A stretch of DNA of 42,969 nucleotides from Caulobacter sp. (GTDB lineage: Bacteria > Pseudomonadota > Alphaproteobacteria > Caulobacterales > Caulobacteraceae), in assembly GCA_028291265.1 (NCBI GenBank), contig JAQGIK010000097.1, positions 1 through 42,969 on the forward strand, written 5' to 3'. The notes under the pieces were generated by a model, which was not told the DNA's origin, did no database searches, and was given only the letters and a program-made list of their open reading frames with translations. The position numbers were made by a program, and so were the translations under genes. Shown piece by piece: positions 40,780 to 42,969 of the stretch. How positions within the stretch are numbered: the stretch's first letter is position 1; every line of letters starts with the position of its first letter.

Positions 40780-41121
40780 TCATGACAGGGATCCCAGTTG
40801 GATGTGGCCGTCCTGGCCCAGCGGCGCGTCGCGCTCCTCGACGGCCAGGGCCGGATCGAGCGGGCCGTAGAGGTGCGGGAAGAGGTCGCCGCCGCGGGAG
40901 GGTTCCCACTTCAGGCCGGGGCCGAGCGTCTCGGCCTCGAAGCCGACGATGAGGATGTCCGGAAGGCCGGCGAAATACTTGCGGGCCGTCTCGACCGCCT
41001 GGGCGCCGGTCGAGAAGTGGATGTAGCCGTCGGCAAGATCGACGGCGGCGCCGAGGAAGGCGCCCGAAGCCTTGGCGGCCTGCCATTCCCCGCGCGAGAC
41101 CAGCTTGTAGATCCGGGTCAT
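40780..41121 (-). CDS. DUF952-family protein
   Basis: A 113-residue small cytosolic protein. The DUF952 pattern is intact: an opening IYKLVSRGEWQAAKASGAF, the middle DLADGYIHFSTGAQAVETARKYFAG, and the end LFPHLYGPLDPALAVE. The conserved Asp-Gly-x-Ile-His-x-Ser block and LYG suggest an ADP-ribose or nucleotide-related pocket, but the family has no established activity. Its ATG overlaps the stop of the SixA-like phosphatase gene (ATGA), so the two are co-translated. The link to phosphatase function is unexplored. Confidence 0.9.
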   Translation of the reverse strand: MTRIYKLVSRGEWQAAKASGAFLGAAVDLADGYIHFSTGAQAVETARKYFAGLPDILIVGFEAETLGPGLKWEPSRGGDLFPHLYGPLDPALAVEERDAPLGQDGHIQLGSLS

Positions 41122-41627
41122 TCGCCGCCTCCGCCGCCGAAGTCGCCGGCGTGGAACAGGCCGTCGTAGGCCGGGCGGCCGGCCTCGTCGAAGGTGAAGA
41201 CCGCCGCGCTCGAGGTGGCGAACTTGGCTTCCGCCCGGGCGATGATGGCGGCGCCGGCTCCAGCCTGGCGCAGCAGATACACCGCCAGCATGTGGAGGCC
41301 GGGGTTGTGGCCGACGACCATGACGCTGCCCGCCGTCTCGCCGCGCTCTTCGGCGAGACCGAGGATCAGGCCTTCGGAGGCCAGGTAGAGATCGCGGGTC
41401 ACCTCCGACCGCGCGGCCGGAAACGAGGGGCAGACCGCCGCCCAGGTTTCCTGGGTCCGGGTGGCGGCGCTGACCAGGGCCAGGTCCGGGATCAGTTCGC
41501 GCTCGGCCAGCACCCGGCCCATCAGGGCGGCGTCGGCGCGGCCCCTGTCGGTCAGGCGACGGGCGATGTCGCCGCCGGGAGCGGTGCGTTCGGCCTTGCC
41601 GTGGCGCAGGAGGATCAGGCGGTGCAT
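41118..41627 (-). CDS. SixA-like histidine phosphatase
   Basis: A 169-residue single-domain member of the histidine phosphatase superfamily. The catalytic RHG is in LILLRHGKAE (H9), the second histidine is in VVGHNPGLH, and SAATRTQETW supplies the second arginine. The SixA-type length and the RHGKAE motif favour a phosphohistidine phosphatase, as in the ArcB relay of Escherichia coli. With two histidine kinases nearby it could act on a phosphorelay, but that is speculation. It overlaps the DUF952 gene by 4 bases and is divergent from metX with a 61-bp gap. Confidence 0.9.
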   Translation of the reverse strand: MHRLILLRHGKAERTAPGGDIARRLTDRGRADAALMGRVLAERELIPDLALVSAATRTQETWAAVCPSFPAARSEVTRDLYLASEGLILGLAEERGETAGSVMVVGHNPGLHMLAVYLLRQAGAGAAIIARAEAKFATSSAAVFTFDEAGRPAYDGLFHAGDFGGGGGE

Positions 41628-41688
41628 GGCGCCTGTCTAACCCCGCCTGCCCGGTTGACAATCCCCGTCGCGCGCGGTCATCGGAGCC

Positions 41689-42828
41689 ATGGACGGTTCA
41701 GCGGACATTGCAGCGCAGGACGACGGGGTGTGGGCCTTTGGCCCGGGCCAGCCGCTGGCGCTCGATTCCGGCGCCCGGCTGGACAGTCTGGAAATCGCCT
41801 GGCGCAGCTTCGGCACGCTGAACGCCGACCGCTCCAACGCCGTCCTCATCTGCCATGCCCTGACCCTCGACCAGCACGTCGCCGGGACCCATCCGGTGTC
41901 GGGCAAGGAGGGCTGGTGGACGCGCCTGGTCGGGCCGGGGCGGCCGCTCGATCCGGCCGACTGGTTCATCCTCTGCTCCAATGTCATCGGCGGCTGCAAC
42001 GGCTCCTCGGGGCCGGGGTCGATCGATCCGGCGACGGGCCAGCCCTACGGCCTCACCTTCCCTGTCATCACCATCGGCGACATGGTCCGCGCCCAGGCCA
42101 TGCTGGTCGAGGCCATGGGCATCAAGAAGCTGGCCGCCGTGGTCGGCGGCTCGATGGGCGGCATGCAGGTGCTGCAGTGGGCCGCCGACTACCCTGAGCG
42201 GCTGGAAGCGGTGGTCTGCGTGGCCAGCGCCGCCCGCCATTCGGCCCAGAACATCGCCTTCCACGAGGTCGGCCGGCAGGCGGTGATGGCCGATCCCGAC
42301 TGGCGCGGCGGGGCCTATGCCAGCGCCGGCGTGCGGCCCGAAAAGGGTCTGGCCGTCGCCCGGATGGCCGCTCACATCACCTATCTGTCGGAAGCGGCGC
42401 TGCAGCGGAAATTCGGCCGCGAGCTGCAGAACGACGGCCTGTCGTTCGGCTTCGACGCCGACTTCCAGGTCGAGAGCTACCTGCGCCATCAGGGCGGCAG
42501 TTTCGTCAACCGCTTCGACGCCAACAGCTATCTCTACATCACCCGGGCCATGGACTATTTCGACCTCGCCGGCCCGTACGGCGGGGTGCTGGCCCAGGCC
42601 TTCCAGGGGGCCAGGGACGTCAAGTTCTGCGTCCTCTCCTTCACCTCCGACTGGCTGTATCCCACGGTCGAGAGCCGCCACATCGTCCGCGCCCTCAACG
42701 CCGCCGGAGCCCAGACCAGCTTCCTGGAAATCGAGAGCGACAAGGGCCACGACGCCTTCCTGCTCGACGAGCCGGTGATGGACGGGGCTTTGCGGGGGTT
42801 TCTGGACTCGGTGAGGTCAAGATGGTGA
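41689..42828 (+). CDS. metX: Homoserine O-acyltransferase MetX
   Basis: A 379-residue alpha/beta-hydrolase-fold enzyme that transfers an acyl group, usually acetyl, from CoA to homoserine in methionine synthesis. Signature blocks: [39 protein letters not shown], and the nucleophile elbow [10 protein letters not shown] (S155). D321 (TSDWLYP) and H354 (KGHDAFL) complete the triad. MetX-type enzymes with this fold usually use acetyl-CoA, though some use succinyl-CoA, and I cannot settle that here. In related genomes metW often follows; here the window ends in a repeat 15 bp after the stop. Confidence 0.95.
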   Translation: MDGSADIAAQDDGVWAFGPGQPLALDSGARLDSLEIAWRSFGTLNADRSNAVLICHALTLDQHVAGTHPVSGKEGWWTRLVGPGRPLDPADWFILCSNVIGGCNGSSGPGSIDPATGQPYGLTFPVITIGDMVRAQAMLVEAMGIKKLAAVVGGSMGGMQVLQWAADYPERLEAVVCVASAARHSAQNIAFHEVGRQAVMADPDWRGGAYASAGVRPEKGLAVARMAAHITYLSEAALQRKFGRELQNDGLSFGFDADFQVESYLRHQGGSFVNRFDANSYLYITRAMDYFDLAGPYGGVLAQAFQGARDVKFCVLSFTSDWLYPTVESRHIVRALNAAGAQTSFLEIESDKGHDAFLLDEPVMDGALRGFLDSVRSRW

Positions 42829-42843
42829 CGGGGTCCGCGCTCC

Positions 42844-42969
42844 AGTTCCTCCTCCGGCGGGCCGCAGGCCTGACGGGGGAGGGGGACCGCCGGGCCGACT
42901 CAGGCCCGGTGGTGGAGGGGGCAGCGCCGGCTTGTCGGGTTGATCCTGAACGCAGCTGTTTCGGCCGCG
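42844..42969. repeat. Palindromic intergenic element, copy 2 (cut by window edge)
   Basis: Begins AGTTCCTCCTCCG and continues with GGGGGAGGGGGACCGCC, GGTGGTGGAGGGGGCAGCGCCGGC and CCTGAACGCAGCTGT, all shared in order with copy 1 (13737-13954), the last in that copy's reversed right arm. It starts 15 bp after metX. The expected second arm lies beyond the window. Confidence 0.8.

Overview
This window is chromosomal DNA of a high-GC, stalked/swarmer-type alphaproteobacterium of the Caulobacteraceae (Caulobacter or Phenylobacterium-like). The strongest evidence is a flagellar cluster in the Caulobacter arrangement (fliF-fliG-flbE-fliN-flbD, flhA; fliK-flgD-flgE divergent from flgK-flgL) together with two lineage-typical regulators, the sigma54 activator FlbD and the CtrA inhibitor SciP. 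No rRNA, tRNA, CRISPR array, prophage or complete insertion sequence was seen. Names are by recognition of sequence motifs; no database search was run.

Layout. 1-5.7 kb: 3' end of purA; a minus-strand TetR / SRPBCC / membrane-protein operon; a secreted proline-rich protein; a plus-strand pair that joins a nucleotidyltransferase-like and NDP-kinase-like protein to an aminoglycoside-phosphotransferase-fold kinase; and an ArsR-type autorepressor with a membrane protein. 5.7-21.6 kb: flagellar genes. fliF, fliG, flbE, fliN and flbD form a tightly overlapping minus-strand operon. flhA follows, but is separated from flbD by an orphan hicB-like gene and a 160-bp inverted repeat. sciP lies between fliF and flgE. 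fliK-flgD-flgE (minus) and flgK-flgL (plus) diverge from a 374-bp control region.

21.6-31.6 kb: a 1775-residue secreted nuclease with Calx-beta, EEP and RTX domains; a VOC protein; a small membrane protein; and a hybrid histidine kinase coupled to a protein with a degenerate EAL-like domain. 31.7-42.8 kb: an alpha/beta hydrolase, a TonB-dependent receptor, nhaA, selO, a second histidine kinase, pyrD, a DUF952 protein, a SixA-like phosphatase and metX. Four kinds of palindromic intergenic repeat are scattered through the window, and one is cut by the right edge.

How the parts fit. The flagellar section carries its own timing logic. A CtrA-like box and a FlbD (ftr-like) site sit together at the fliF promoter, so the operon that makes FlbD would be switched on by CtrA and off by FlbD. 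FlbD would then activate the two sigma54 promoters between fliK and flgK, where three ftr-like sites and a consensus IHF site are visible. SciP, which restrains CtrA, is encoded between the two operons. A perfect CtrA-type box and four CcrM (GANTC) sites within 33 bp also lie upstream of the secreted nuclease, suggesting cell-cycle control there. The least familiar candidate system is the NTase/NDPK-like plus kinase pair at 3094-4976.
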